Part shown: piece after piece, positions 32,940 to 47,164 of the stretch
Layout of the letters: each line of letters starts with the position of its first letter
Position numbering within the stretch: position 1 is the stretch's first letter
Source: Kappaphycus alvarezii
Taxonomy: Eukaryota > Rhodophyta > Florideophyceae > Gigartinales > Solieriaceae
NCBI GenBank assembly: GCA_002205965.3
Contig: NADL03000034.1
Span: 496,001-560,000, forward strand
DNA: 64,000 bases
Direction: 5' to 3'
Program-made: the position numbers and the translations under genes
The notes under the pieces: model-generated
Seen by the model: only the letters and a program-made list of their open reading frames with translations
Databases searched by the model: none
What the model was told of the DNA's origin: nothing

Positions 32940-35900
32940 TCCTAGCTTTCGTCCAATACTTCTGGTTCAAATATTAAGCCATCCTCAGGTGACTTGAATT
33001 GGGCCAAGGATCCTCCAACATCTACGAGAAACGTGTAGGGTAGGGTCTTGGGAGTGAAGTAGGGCCACTTTGAGCGATATTGAATGGGTTTGGCAGTCTA
33101 TTCTCGCATTCTAGTACGTACACCAAAATTTGTCCAGGTCAACGGTGGACACTTGAAACGGTCCCTTTTTTCCTCCCATTCGACCGCTAATGCCAGAAAA
33201 GAACTTGATTCTCGGGCTGATAGGTGCGATCGGTCGATTTTGGGGCTTTTTTTAAAGCACGTTGTATATTCAGTTTTGGAAATTGGACTTGCATCTACAG
33301 TCTTGCAGTTTCGGCGATTTTCCCGCGTTCAAACAATGTTGAACGGGCTGTGCGAGTTTCGGGTGGTACAGAAAGCTGAGAGAACTCTCCAAATACGAGT
33401 GCTTATGGGACAAGTCCCACTACACCGAGGGTATCGTTCATTCTTTTCACAGAGCTGACTAATTTAAGATCCTTGTCGATATTAGGTTTAGTTATCATGA
33501 TTTTTCGATACGTTTGTCTCAACGGCTCATTATATCAGTTTTCTCGACCTTGAAATCGGAGATACGGGCGAGATAGGTTAATTTATCGACAAGATGTGAT
33601 CTTGAAACAGTGAAGATACGGTCTGGAAGCCCAGCGTATATTGAAGCCCATTAATAAATTATTGCTTTACATACATCTTCGGTTGAAACTCCTTCGAGGA
33701 ACTGTACCGCGTTGAACTTTGCACCTTCATAGACTATGTGTAGGACGGGAGCCTCGTCGATTTACATGATGTATAGAAGTATTCGTTCGTTGAAGCGAAC
33801 ATTTTCGGATCCTAGAGTTACTCGAAATCTTGTTATCGAGTTTTGGGTCCTTTTGCACGGATCATTCTTCCGCAAAATTTCCTTGAGGATCCTAATCATT
33901 TCTGGAGTAACTTCCTCCGGGCGCGAAAGTTTTATCATGTTGAACATCTTCATGGAAGATGGGTGGGAAAAGTGACGATGTAACTTCGTAAGATATGTAT
34001 CCGAGGAGGCTCGCACAGGTGTGTAGAGATGATTACTCTGAGAACTGAACATTTTTATGTACCAATCATCGATGTAGACCACTCTGTTGCTCGGAGTAGC
34101 GTGAGCGACTCGTTTTATTAATCTGTTCGGGACTGTACAAGGGGTAAGCGCCTCCTTATCCAATATGTCGATTCCAAGTAGCGCGGGTTCACGATATCGA
34201 AATTGACATAAATAAAGGGTGTACCGGGAGGCGTTTCGAGTGGGGCTGATTCTCGACCGAAGCTGGGATTGGATGCATCGGCGAACCTGAATCTGTTGAC
34301 GGATGGAAGTACCTTATTCCCCCGCATGCCAAGAGGGTGCTACATTCGAGTTATTTCTTTGCCACCTTCTACATATTTAGGTGCCCTAATATCTAATAGG
34401 AAAACTATTGGGCGATGTTAAAAGAATTCTTTTTCCATCTTTGCGACATAAATATTCCCCATGAAGATTCCACGCTTGGAATCTGTATTCTCACTGCTAT
34501 TAAGACGACAAGAACTTAAATGTAAATTATGTCGCCTAGACGAGAATATGAGGGAGACTGATTACAACTAACCATCGTAGAAGTAATATGACTAAGTAAA
34601 ATTTCATATTCCGCAGTTTCTATTGCGCATTTTCCGTATTCTTCACATTTGTTGCTTGAAGGATCACCAGGATAGGCGAAGTGAGAATCAGATTCAGCTA
34701 TTTACTCGTTTTAATCGGGATATTCAGTATCACTTTCGACCTTGTTGTTGATATTTTGAGATGAAAATTCGTCCCCTTTGATGAGTTCTGCAAGAGTATG
34801 GGTCGAAGATGCTTCATTCTTGATCCTGCGGCGAGTATGGGCTTCTATAGCCCTAGGAGCGCATCAATGGCTCGGTTTCCAGTTCGGAGCCTCACATTTG
34901 TGGCATTCATTACGTCGACGGGAATCTTCAAAGGAGCGGTTTTGTCCACGGTTTCTAATTCCCCCTTTGCGGTCCATGATTATTAATCGGATGCGTGATG
35001 CTTCTAGGATTGCGGCCATTATGGTTCATGCTGTTCAAGGTCCCGTGAGTCCCTTCGATTGCATAAACTCCATGTGTACCTGCTCGCGGACTGGTATGTA
35101 GGCGAATTTGCCGAAGGTTTTGGATCGATTCCTGAAGCGTAGTCACAAAATTATTAAATAAGCATCCTTTCGAAACGATGTATTGAGTCGGGATACGCAA
35201 CCAATTTTAAAATTCAATGACTGCTTTCCTTTGGTAGTTGATCTTATGGGCGTCGGTGCGGAAGTCGGGCGGACATTGTGGTACAAGCTCGTTAATTTGA
35301 GCCACCACCTTCCATACATCCGATATGTTTCTCTCTTGCATGAAAGACCCCAGTCTTAGCGTTTCCAAAGTCCCTTTGACTTACAGCTGCATGGCATCTG
35401 AAGTGTACTCACTTGCCATAACTTTCACGATCTTAGCATAGTTCATATCGTCGCGGCAGTTTTCAGAGCAGAACTTGGGAGAAGCAAAATCTATAATGTG
35501 GACAAAGTATTCTGCTTTCTGGTTATGTAAAAGATGGTACTGGTGAGAATAAATTTCATACAACTATAGGGTCTCAGCTATATCCTGGCTTAAATGTCCA
35601 CGTTATTGTCAGTTCTTAAACATTTGCTGGACATAGTTTGCCTTCCTCGAGTCATCACGGTAGTTCTAATCACAATTGCGATGATTTTCTTCCCAAGACG
35701 GGGGTTCAATCCTGTTATCTGAATCCCGGATCGTAACTTGGCGCCTGATCGCTTGATTTACGGTGTTCGAATGAGGACCTGGTTACAACTCATTGTTAGG
35801 ATAAGTAGGACTTCCATCTACCACAGGGACTTTAATGTTACCTTGGTGACGATTCTGGACAGTATACGTTGTGGATGGCTGGACTGCACCCTGTAAATCC

Positions 35901-36290
35901 TCCGTCGCACAGTCAGAGGAATCTGAATTCAACAAAAGGATTAGCAGATCCAGGCCTTCTTTTGAACTTGTCGACGACACTCATAGCATTGTCCGGGTCG
36001 ACATACATGAAAGAAAAGAGCCAGAATAATGTATATAATCAGATATTTTTCCTTTTGGGGCTCTCGGCGGATACAAGAATTGTAAATGGCATCATAATTT
36101 CATCAAAGCAAAACAATTTCGTGATATCATGCAAAAATGATACGGTAAACATCGGTATATTAAATAAGGCCTCCGATAAGATGTGATTCGGTGGTGGCAA
36201 CAAATCGACAAGATACTTGGTAACGTCTTCAGGGTTCAGGGGGATAAACATTACGTCGTCAGTGGAGCCGCTCGGTCCACCCAACGGGAA
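32940..36290 (-). pseudogene. Ty1/copia-like retrotransposon, heavily decayed
   Basis: Read from high to low coordinates. A gag-like region (PLNPEDVTKYLVDLLPPPNH near 36230) and a knuckle-like NECHKCEAPNWKPSH near 34890 come first. A protease-like segment follows (PLETPPGTPFIYVNFDIV near 34230). Then a pre-integrase finger and integrase start (YLTKLHRHFSHPSSMKMFN near 33980), with the usual CxxC reduced to NDPC. Weak integrase-like sequence runs on to about 32940 (KGPFQVSTVDLD near 33150). Stops and shifts are frequent and no RT is recognisable. The family identity is moderately sure; domain borders are approximate. Confidence 0.55.
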
Positions 36291-36555
36291 AAGGATTCCA
36301 TAGTTGACTTGGCGGCATTCAAGATCAATATTGCCGGCTCTTTGGAGAACAAAAACGTGTTTATATTCTTCATGATCCTATCGCACGTAAAATTGAAACG
36401 AGAGCGGAAAATCGCAGCTATTCTGAACGGTTTAAATGCGAAACAAATCCATAATGCCCGGTGGTTCGGATCGAAGCTACAGTGAAGGTAATGAGATACA
36501 AAAGGGTAGAAGAGCATGTTGGTCGGCGCAGAAGAGTAGCAAACGAGTCCGGAGT

Positions 36556-36690
36556 GTCGTTTTTACTACAATGAATGCGATAACTATCGTACACTTGTAC
36601 AATCAGGGGTATTTATCGATAGCTTAGGGACACGTTTGAATAGGGGTAGATAGTATTAAGGGAGATGTAGGGAGAAAGAAAGGAATAGCT
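36556..36690 (+). repeat. Direct repeat, right copy (possible LTR remnant)
   Basis: Partner of 31200-31334. It lies just upstream, in the sense of the minus-strand copia-like element, of its gag-like region, the position expected for a 5' LTR. Confidence 0.5.
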
Positions 36691-36778
36691 GGGGCGAATG
36701 AAAAATACCATAAAATGCATTGAAGGGAATCATATGGACGAGAGAGACTTTCAGTAGATAATATCAGGACAAATATAT

Positions 36779-36971
36779 AGATTTACTCCTCGTAATATTC
36801 TTCCTCGAGATCAGAGCCAAACAAATCATCCAAAATATCAAACCCGCCTATGCAGCCCCTAAAAATTCTGTCAAACAGCCCAGGATGAAAGATAAACTCC
36901 TCGGAAACATCAAGATCCTCCAACCCCTTTTCAAGACCCGCAGAATTTACTTCATTCACTGCTGGAGAGTC
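36779..36971 (-). CDS. Short acidic ORF, unidentified
   Basis: A minus-strand frame of 63 codons ends in DDLFGSDLEEEYYEE. The base context before its first codon (TTAATTTAG) resembles a splice acceptor, and acidic frames also precede it, so it may be a 3' exon. There is no family match that I know. This is a low-confidence call. Confidence 0.2.
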
Positions 36972-36974
36972 CTA

Positions 36975-38672
36975 AATTAAGATTCCTCCCTCCCTCTTCC
37001 TTTGTCCTCCACCCCAATCCCCCCAATGTTGTACACCAGTGGCTCCCAGAGGTCCACAAATCCTCCTTATATTCCGATCCGTCTTTTACCTTCTCTTTCT
37101 CTTCCTCTGCGTCTGCCTCCTCTGCCTCCTCGAAACAATGACGGAAGACCCACCCCGAACGTGTTCCCGGTCCATACTTCTTCCATAATCCTCGCAGTAA
37201 GTTGGCCCATTGGTCATCGAAGCTAGGCCTTTGATGGGAAGGCGGGCTCTGGATGGCTTAAAGATGGTGAGAGACCAGCGGAGGTTAACAATGTCGAGAT
37301 CAAAGAGGAGTGAATAGATAGGATAGTTGATGTCAAGGTTGTTGCTTCAAAATCGGTGATATCGAAATTTAAAATCGGTAATGCCTTTGAAAATTTTCAC
37401 GACCCTGGGCGAAATAAAAAATGCGACGCAATGTTGCGGCTTTGAATTTGCATTCATTCAGGACAATAATAAAAAATGCGCTGGGTAAAATATCAGGACT
37501 GAATTTTGAGGGCGAAAGGGATCAAAGGTCGAAAGAGTTTTTCAAACAGGAGGACTAAATCTTCAAACAGAAAATAGAAAATAGTCTTTGTGTCAATTTT
37601 TGTTCATAAACGAAGAGGACTGTAGAAAGATAGGTTTGAAAAAGGAGGCGTCAATAATGGATCTCGAGATGAAGGAAACAGTAATTTACGGACAGGACCT
37701 GTTTCGCAATAACAATTAGTTTGTTCACGGGTTTTTAGTGGCTGCTGAACTTTTTTGAGCGTCTAAATTAAGTGAAAATTCATTAAACTAATAGAATTCT
37801 CGAAAAACCAGGGAGCGTATGTACATGGATTTCCGGAGGATCAACTATACGCAATCTATGTAAAAAAAATTGCAGTCGAAAAGCTTAGTAAGAATTAATC
37901 GACGTTTGAAAGCTATATGTTATATCCATGATCAAAGAAAATCCCGACATGATTTTATGTTCAGGATACTTCTTTCACGCCGCAATACATGGAATTATTG
38001 TGGCCATAGATTCTTGAAGTGTAGTCTATAACTAATCGGGCTTCTTTACAAGCCCTTAAAGTCTCTAAAAACTCTTCCAACATTTTCCATCATTAATATT
38101 ATCGCACGGAGCGATCTATCGCGAATACTGAAGGCCAGAGTTTTCGGAAGATTACAGAAGTCCATGATGCAGAGAATTCGGCATTTAATTTTACCGCTCT
38201 CCATATGAAATCGCACTTGAAAGTTGATAAAAAAAGCCTATTATATACTATATTTAGAGTCAACAATTTAAATCAAACAAGGGGAAAATAAAGAGTCTGT
38301 TTAATGCTGGAGCTCAAAAGGCTGAAATCCAGGGGATTTTTGAGAAAGGCATTATATTTGTAATTTTGCCAGTCTCAAATTCTTCTCCCTTGCTTCTTGT
38401 AATACTTCAGGCGTCTCCAAATAGGGTTTTTCTTGTTCATAGAAAAAAGTTTGTGCTGAAAAAATTAAATCTAAGATTTCAGCCTACTTTAAGGTCTGCA
38501 AAAATACAAATGTAGGAAGCTTTCATCATAAAATTTTAGAAACTTATAGGTCAACTAGAAAAAAATTATTCATGACCTTTCAAGTCAATTATTAGTAGCC
38601 ATTATGCACTTGCAGCACCTCCTATCGACTTATAGGTGATTATACAATTGTCATAAGCTTAATAATCTTTTT
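36975..38672. other. AT-rich stretch, no recognisable gene
   Basis: Apart from a CT-rich tract near 37080-37130 I see no gene, repeat array or RNA feature here. Confidence 0.5.
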
Positions 38673-41100
38673 TTATTTGGTACGCTGTAGATTTTTTGTC
38701 ATAATGTCCGCAATCATCTCATCAGTGGGCACATAGTAGGTTTGTGAAACAGGTACAGTGTATGATCCCCTTAACTTTTTTCGCATCCCATTGAAATCTA
38801 CAAAGTTGCCTATCTGTACAGTCTATTCCCTTGAATCTTGTCTCAACTGATAAAGTGCCTTCCTGACTTGATGAAACTTTACTTGTGAGTCCTTTACCTT
38901 CCTTATTGGTACATTCAAGAATGCGTTTTTCACATCGATCTATGATGTAATCCTGCAAAAATGTTCGTATAGTGTAAACCATAGTAGTGTCTAGCAGTAG
39001 CTCGAAACTGCAGCAAAAAACTACTTGGAATCCACACCGAAGGTCTATGAAAATCCCTTTGCAACTATCCTCGCTTTGTGTCGGTGCACTTCCAGTTTTG
39101 CATTTAATTTGAGATCAACGACAAACTTCGTTTTGATCAATTTTCTGCCTTCAGGTAACGAAACTAATTCCATATATGCAACTTTTTTAATGAATACATC
39201 CAGTCATCTGCGTCTTCCCCGCCTAGAGCCTGCTCGTAACACTTCGAAGACCTTCCATCAATCGATCTTTTTCCACAGTAATATTGGCTCCCCAGAATCC
39301 TTGGCGCTTGATTGGTATCCCTGGGGTGAAACGTACAGTACGACGGACCTTCTGATAGTATGTTATATATTCCAAATTTCAATCATCAATTAAATTTACA
39401 CTTTGGAACTCATTATCCTTGTAGTTTCCACTTGATTGAGTGCTGTTATTACTATTCTTCTCTGCACTGTAGCTCTTCTCATCTTTTTCCCTTCGACGCT
39501 ATGTCTCAATGATGTCATCTTCACCGGATTCATGATCACTAAAATCAGCGCCCTTATCATGCGTGTCATATGAAATGGCATTCTCCTCTTTCCAAGTTAA
39601 CGCAATGTTCTCACTGAAGCCTACATCCGTATTTTAACGACCTTCGATCCTGATAAGATCATAAATCCATACACATCTATTTTGAAACAACCGACTAAAA
39701 CTACTGGTACTGCGTTACTGTCGAATTTCCATGCTGTTTCACCTCTGGCTTGCACACATACGTTTTGAATCCGAACTTATGTACCTGTTCTACGTGAGGT
39801 TTTTACTGTATATGACTTCGTACGGCATCTTGTTCTCACTAAAACTCTGCTCTACCAAACGATTTCGGATGATATATGTAGTATTGACGGTTTCTGCTCA
39901 CAGCATCTGCATAAATTCAAAGGCAGTGAACAGAATCGTTATTCCCATGTCTGAAAGGTATTATTGATGTGCTAAGCTAGTCTACCTAATGCAGGTGAAG
40001 AAATTTTGCTAAATCATGTAAAATCGCCCTTTGCCTCCATCAGTTTTGAAAATGGTGGCCAGCATACTCATTTCCTCCTTCAGATCTCACCTAATTCATT
40101 TTCCACATTCATCTTATATTCCGATTCTGTCCTAAATCGAGCGATTCCATCGTTTTGATAATCATCATTGTTTTTTATCGATTTCATTTTCGAATTTTTC
40201 CCATTCAAATGTCTATCTCTGCTTGGCACCGCGCAAAAATAGGGATATATTCAGAGATTTCAAGCTTTCAAATATATTTAGAAAAGAGATGGTGGGGTTG
40301 AATGAGTAAGATGAATTCTTTACCGAATGCGCTTGTCAAGCGAACTCTCTAACCGATTGCTTGGAGCTATTTCTAGAAAAGACGATATTTATATATTAAA
40401 TATCTTGAATATACACCTTCTTGCTGACTACTCCGTTGAGGGCCAATTGAAAGGGTCTTATTCTGGCCAAGTGCACTGAAATTTGACGCTTGGGACTCAG
40501 ACAGAATCAGAGGGGATTCTTGTCACACCAATAGACTCCAGATCATTCTTAAGTGCATATCGGGCATCAAAAGAGTTATCATGCACATATTGTTTTTAAC
40601 TTAGAACAAAACTAAGAACTATGCGGGTCTATTGATTCGAGTAGTGGGGTAAATTGCATTTGTCGTTTTTCAAAGTAGGACTGCGATGAACTAATGAGAG
40701 GTTTTTTTATCACTACTTTGATTAAAAGTCCGCATAGAACCTCAAACTTAATACGTTTCCACCTTCACATACTTAGAGGGATCTTTTGAACTAATCTGAA
40801 TATTTTCAGAACTTGATTTATTTCGTATTGGCTTCTGGCGAAAATTGTTCTTCTATTACTTAGGCAGACATGATTAACGCATGATAATATCAGGTGTTTT
40901 ATACTTTAATTGGGCTGCAAGGTTCCTCACGAACATGAAATTATCGAAAGATGCTTCTTTAGAAATTAAGAGCAGGTTCAATATATACTATTCCTGGCTC
41001 ACCTCAAATATGTTTGTAGCCAATTTGAGCTTAACTCCAGCAAAGACAATTTCATATTATTTTCTGTCCTTTGATTCAAACTCATTAATTTTTGCTTAGA
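38673..41100 (-). pseudogene. Ty1/copia retrotransposon, decayed and internally deleted
   Basis: The minus strand shows copia hallmarks in separate frames. An RT block DVKNAFLNVP lies near 38940, KALYQLRQ follows it, and the RNase H end YYVPTDEMIADIMTKNL lies at 38738-38673, directly before a stop. Upstream there is a pre-RT region (DADDWMYSLKKLHI near 39200), an acidic linker (about 39400-39600), and integrase C-terminal sequence (about 39650-39950, FGFKTYVC). An AT-rich gag-like frame may extend to 41100. The RT and RNase H motifs are only about 200 bp apart, where several hundred codons are normal, so there is an internal deletion. Confidence 0.65.
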
Positions 41101-44100
41101 ATTTTTAGAATTTTTCGTTCAGATATGCTAAAGAATAATCCTCATAAAAGCCAGATATTCCACTTATCTTGGAGTCTATGTGCGTTGAAAAATGAAAAAT
41201 GCCTATCAGCCGGTTTCATACTTGGGCGTTCACAGCTAAGATTATTCATTGTTCTGCTCCAATAATTATTTGAATTCTAGTGCACGTACATTGATTTAAA
41301 AAGCTGTAAATCTAGGTTTTGGATAGATAGAGTCCGAGGAATGGATGGATATGGAAAATTCTTGTCAAATTTTCCGTGAACTCAAAACATTTCTGTCTAA
41401 AATCTTGAGACAAGATTTAAATGAAAATATTGACCCCAATTAATATGGGAATACTGATAGAAACCCAGTGAAGGGCGATAAACTTATGAAAAATTAGGTC
41501 GTTCTTTTTTTCTTTGTGAGTATGAACGATGTAATGAGCGATTTTGGAGTAACTTTTAGGCGACTGTTCATGTTTCTTCGGTTTGAGGATATAGAACGCT
41601 TCGTATATACCGATGGATTGCTTCGTCGTTGGAGATGAGCGCAGCTTGGTATCTCCTTTATTTTGTGGCTGATTAGCGCAACCTATCGTCTACTGCGGTT
41701 TCAGCTCGCAGCAGTGGCAGTATTTTCGCAGAAAGGGGAGGGTTGAGTGTAGGGTTGGCCACCAGAGCCCGCTGATGCGTCCATCTTCTGAACTGGCCAA
41801 AGTTGCAGTAGTCTGAATTTAGGTAGACTGACCTGAGCGCATCTAGCGTCATGTAGATATCAGAAGTACAGTATAAAGATGATAAGAAACAACAACCAGT
41901 AGAAATCTAGGCAATGTAACACATTTTAAACAAAACCCAACAGTATTATTATATCAAAGAATTTAAAATGTGGCAGAAGTTGCTGTGCTCGCAGGAAAAT
42001 ATCGATACCAGATATGTCAAGATAGATACCATTTTGGCGAATATATTCTCGGAGTGTATTTTATATAAATCAAAATGTAAATACGAGCTTGTTCCTCTGT
42101 CGCCACTTCAACCCTAAGCTATTGGATACTTTACCGATTTTTTGATATCATAAGGCGGCTAAGAACCAGCATGGAAGGTACATGTATCGAGCCCTTACAC
42201 TTATGTTGCGGTGAATGTTTAGAATCGAGCCACTTTGTCGCTGCATATCCCGCATTTATTTAAGAATTAACCCGGTATTACTGCTGTCAATTTCTTATCA
42301 GCACTTGGAATCAATGTAAATTTTCTTTTATCCAAAAGAAATCCGATAAATCCTCCTATTATTAGACGTGAATGGAACAGAGTAATCTACTCCAGATACA
42401 ATATCTTCTGATCAATCTCTCATTGAGCTCTCGGTTTTTTTGGCCTTACACCGAGAGAGTAGTTCAACGACCAGACTACAGCGGCATTATCTAGTAGATA
42501 ACTGCGGGAAATTTGCGATAAGATCCATCCAATCAATCACATCAGCAGCAGTGATGCACTCGACTGGGAGGTGGACACTAGATTTTCGAATGAAAATTCC
42601 TTCTTCTACTTCACCTCCGAGGCTGAATTGAACACCAGAAATATTTGTTGTTATCATCGAATAATTTAATTGGACATCTTTTTAAAGCTAGCCCTCCTAA
42701 TATACCCATCGTGAGTTCTCTCGAGAAGCGAAGTGGAAAATGTTGCCACAGGCATGGAGAAATTCTTCGTTGCTTCAGCGCCCCGCTGAAGTAATCTCCG
42801 ACTTTACGTGCTTACCAACTTTGTAGCGTATGTAAATCATCACATAAATTGCAGGAAGCTTACAGACGCATATGCATAGGGAAGCTAGGGTGAGCATTCT
42901 ATGGTAATACAATATGTAAGGAATGCATGGAAAAGTACGGCAGAGTTTAGTACTCAGGAACAGGTCAGTTAGGACTTAAAAAGCGGTATTCCGTTATTTT
43001 ACATTAGCCGAAACGTATAGAGCACACGGCTGCTAGTTAACAACAGAGCGCCGTGAAAATGGTAATTCTCTTGAGATATGAGATATGGGGACGCAGCCAC
43101 GTAGGCATCAAACCTCGTATTCTGCCGGGATTGCGACGTTAAATTACTCTTCATACTCTCTGAGAACGTAACTATTCGCTATATAGAGGAAGAAGGGATT
43201 CTATTTGAGTTCTTGTCGCACCTCGATGGCGAAAGGTTTTACTTTTCTTTTAGCGAGTTAAAGAAAAAACTGGAGGTCCTATGGAGGAATTTTGGAAACA
43301 TTACATAGTCAGAGATGCGTTCCAGGGGAATTTAGAGAAATAATAAATCGCTCTAGTTCTATTGCCGCACAAGAGCAGCAATAATGGTATCAGCTCATCT
43401 CACCGACTCAATTGCGGGGATGGGCGCCCTTTTCGCCAAAGCCTTGTTAAATGAAGAATAAAAGTATTTAATTCTCTTAGAGGGTGATTTTTGCAGTGAT
43501 TTCCGCTAATCGCTTTATTTGAGATCCGGTGGTCCTTTCTATTTCAGACTAGTTTACTAAACATAAAGACGTCATTTCATTTATTTCTTCATGCCAAAGA
43601 AAAGCAGAATCAGATAGATTATATCAAATTTACTGCTGGTTTGAGTGCAGTAAAAACATATTTTTATTGCCTTTTCTACAAAAGGAAAGTCACCAGGCAC
43701 GCAACTGTCCAGAAAAGCACATCGAAATAATATTTGAACAATTTGCGCCAAGAAAAGAAATTTCGACGCGACTTTTTCGAAGCACAGAAGGAAGATAGAT
43801 TCAGTGCCAAATGAGTACGGCAAAATATATAGCGCTAATTTCGCGGAGTCCGACTCTGAAGAACAGAAATATATTTATCTGCGTTTATTAATGATTCCGA
43901 CTTGGATAGACTTCTGGTCATAAAGAGTATCGCGGATGAAGAACCTCTCTACCCAGATCTACTCGGCTGGACTAGGGAGCCCTTATGTATTGAATATGAA
44001 CCTAAAGACATAGATAAAGTTAAGAAACTATCTAGCGCTTATGAATCTTTGACAGGTCGCTAAATTGTCCTGTCAAATGAAGAGAAAACTACTCAGGAAT

Positions 44101-44200
44101 CCAAAAATTATATTATGGATAGGAAGAGGACTAGAAACGACAAGGAGAGGGACGCGAAATGAACAGAGGTCTTAATACACTAGAAATAAGTCCAAATAGC
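41100..44200. other. AT-rich stretch, no recognisable gene
   Basis: Only short frames (for example plus 42440-42631 and minus 43581-43823), none with a motif I know. Confidence 0.5.
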
Positions 44201-44207
44201 TAGCCTT

Positions 44208-44800
44208 TCATACATGTACTTCGTGAAGAACACGCCCTCGAACTATTGAAGCTTTTTGATAAATTTCAACGCGAGGAATGATGCGAAAAAACGCGAAACT
44301 TGTGCAATCCCAAAAAATTGCGAAGGATTTCCGCTCGCACACGCAAAAGCCTTTTTCAATAAGATTCATCGTCTGGTTAAAGTAAGAAATGGGATAAAAT
44401 TTCATTTCTGGCTGTTTCTGAGTCACGTTTGCGCCAACTACATGGGCGATTGCATTCGCCTCAACAACGAGTGGATTGTCGAAGTAATGGAGCACAGTAA
44501 CATGATAGGAGACTAAAGGACTCTGAAAGTCTTGAAATAATTTTCTTCTGCTTCTCCTAAAGCAAAATTATTCCTAGCCGAGTTGAAGGAATTCATTATT
44601 GCGGCCTGCCAATTGAAGTACGTAATGAAACAGCCATGAAATCCTGCTATGCCCGGAAACGACTCATATGCGTAGGGTATGAGGGAATCAAAATTCCCTG
44701 AGTGTCATCGATCTTATTCGGATATACATGTATCCCATGGTCGATAACGGAAAATGCTCCACTGGTGACTAAATCGTTCTCTTTATGAAGGAAAATTGGA
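44208..44800 (-). pseudogene. Ty3/gypsy RT tail and RNase H fragment
   Basis: The minus strand reads VIDHGIHVYPNKIDDTQGI then SYPTHMSRFRA (end of gypsy RT, about 44750-44650) and then PLVVEANAIAHVVGANVTQK, FYPISYFNQTMN and CERKSFAIFWDC (gypsy RNase H, 44495-44208). The Asp residues expected in the first RNase H motif are replaced (EANAIA), so the copy is dead. Upstream minus sequence to about 45300 may include more RT but is too decayed to assign. No LTRs found. Confidence 0.65.
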
Positions 44801-45359
44801 TCAAGCGGCGTTCAGTGATGGTTATGCTCCAATTTACAACCTAAGAGCAGATGGATTGGTCAATAAGCTCATTTGTTAGATTTAATAGCTCCTGAAGGAC
44901 GGTATCGACTGGAAAAAGTCGTTAGAAACTAGTTAGTACTGTTTTTATAGAGCAAGATTGATAGCCTGTCCGAGCCCGTTTATAGATTTAAGCCCAGCTT
45001 AAATTTCAAACAACTGTAACAATTACTTGAGGCCGCTAACTTGAAGGGATGTCTGCTAGGAAAACTGGAGCTCATCTATATTAGTGCATCGAACCAGGAT
45101 CGCCCAAGAGGTAGCCTAAGCGTAAGGCTGCACTAGACCCAAAATGACAGAGATTGAAGTCCAACTCTTCGACACGATCGATGTGGTATGCACAAATCAC
45201 CCTCGCTACATTTTGCAGTCCCTGTATTAGAGGTTCTCGCGCCAGGATATCCACTTTCGCAGCTTTTGTAGATACTTGCCGCGTCAAGAGCACCCCTTTT
45301 GTTCAGGGAACTGAAATGAAAGGCTTAGGGGGACTTTTAACGTCTCCATTTTAGTTCCG

Positions 45360-47160
45360 CTAATTTAAATATCTAGACGGAAGCAATAAATTGAGTAGTG
45401 AAACCATGCAACGAAACTTGAGAAACGACTACTTTTTAGATGGTCGAATCTCGCTGCGCTCGTGCTTCTTGGAAGAGCTTATATGCGTTTTAAACTTCCT
45501 CTTACTGTAAGTCGTTCTTCGGTATCGCTTCCTCTGCACCTGGCCCACCGAAATTTTGTTTTACGCCTTCAATTTATTGGAAATGTGTAGGGGTTCCGGC
45601 ACAAGCACGAATAAACGGAGATAATGGGCGAAGTCGCATCAATTAATGATTGGAGCAATTGATCAGCACTAGTTTCGATGATACGAGCACGATACATATA
45701 ACGTATTATATTCGAAGAAAGTACAATTCAGATGTCCGCGGGTCGTGTTGAAACCTAATGAGCCATCCGGAATGGAATTATGGAACGCGCGGATGGTGTT
45801 AAGACCAATTTCCGAACTTCATCGGCATTTATAGGGATAGATGCAAAGAAAACCTAAAGCGGAGGAAATTTCCGAGGTCACCAAAGATATGGAGAGATTT
45901 GGGGTACAATATCAAATTTCGGTAGTGAAGCAAAATCTCAGACCTCTTATGCAGATTTAAAACCAAGCCGAAGCCCCATATATATATATATAATATAGCA
46001 TAATAGTATAACGTTCCTAAGGAGCGGCAATCTATTCAGATTTGAATAAATTGCCCTCAAGAAACTCGGATGCATTGTTCTGCGAAGTTAGGGGAAAGGT
46101 TTGGGGTGATTTTTTATCCAATAGTACATAGTACACTGTTTCTGGTGCTACGTAAAGCAGTAGCGGTAATGGGGCGCCATATTTTGGGGGGCACGGGGGG
46201 TTCGTTTACTGTAACAGATAGGAAGTTTTGTGAAAAGTTAACTTAGATGGTGTGAGTGAGAATTTTAATGAAAGGCTGAGGCAGGCACTAGTTGCGCTTC
46301 CCTCTACCAGCAAGTAGAGGGGAGTATTCAGGTGCTCTTAAACTGATGTTGCTACCATATTATCGTTTTAATTTTTTTTGCAGTACAGTTGCGCGAAATG
46401 TAAAAATGTCATATTTTGTACTCTCTAAGAGAGCGATGGATTCATATACATCATACTTACATATATAAGAGTATTAGTGATGAGAATTTACAGTATTACG
46501 GGGGATTGATTTATAATTATAAGCGACATTGTACACTGCTGACTAATTCCATAGGAAAACCCCTCCCAATGAACTGGCTCACTGCTAAGAGTAAAGTATA
46601 TTTAGAAAATAAAATGCCCAACTGGCAGGACGCATAAAAAAGAGTACAAAACATAACTTGATTTCGACAACTATTCCTTTTGAAACTTCATTTACAATAT
46701 GTATTTGGGAGGTCATTGTTCTCATAGGACACCAAATATTCTTGCTTTATCAGATATATTGCTGGGATAATACATAATACGTTTCAGGCTGAAACACATC
46801 CAACGGCAGCCCTCCCTAAACTATACATCGAAAAGAATACAGAGAGGTAGTCAACTCACCCAAAACGAGCTTTCTCAGGCATCCGTTCTCAAAATGAAAG
46901 GAAATCAACTTTATAAACAGCTCCATAGTTTGTGAAATCTCATTCCATCCTTTCCTGCCAATATCTGCGCGTATGCACCGAAAAAGAGCGAAAACCCCGA
47001 AGAAAATTATACTCCGAGATGAACCTAGGCTAGTGTGAGCGAAATACAATTCAAAAATGATCTAGAGTCCTCTACGGCCAGCTTTAGTTGCCCATGTCAA
47101 CCATCTCCATTCTTTTATCTCTTAAATAAACCTTTAATTTGCTCTATGAACTGGTCAAAT
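45360..47160. other. AT-rich stretch, no recognisable gene
   Basis: It contains a TATATATATATA run near 45980 and a short G-rich run near 46190. I assign no gene. Short frames at plus 46416-46637 and minus 46816-47049 lack known motifs. Confidence 0.5.
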
Positions 47161-47164
47161 GTTA

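Noticed and set aside
45970-45995. TATATATA run as an origin or promoter
   Set aside because: A short AT run in AT-rich DNA with no gene nearby.
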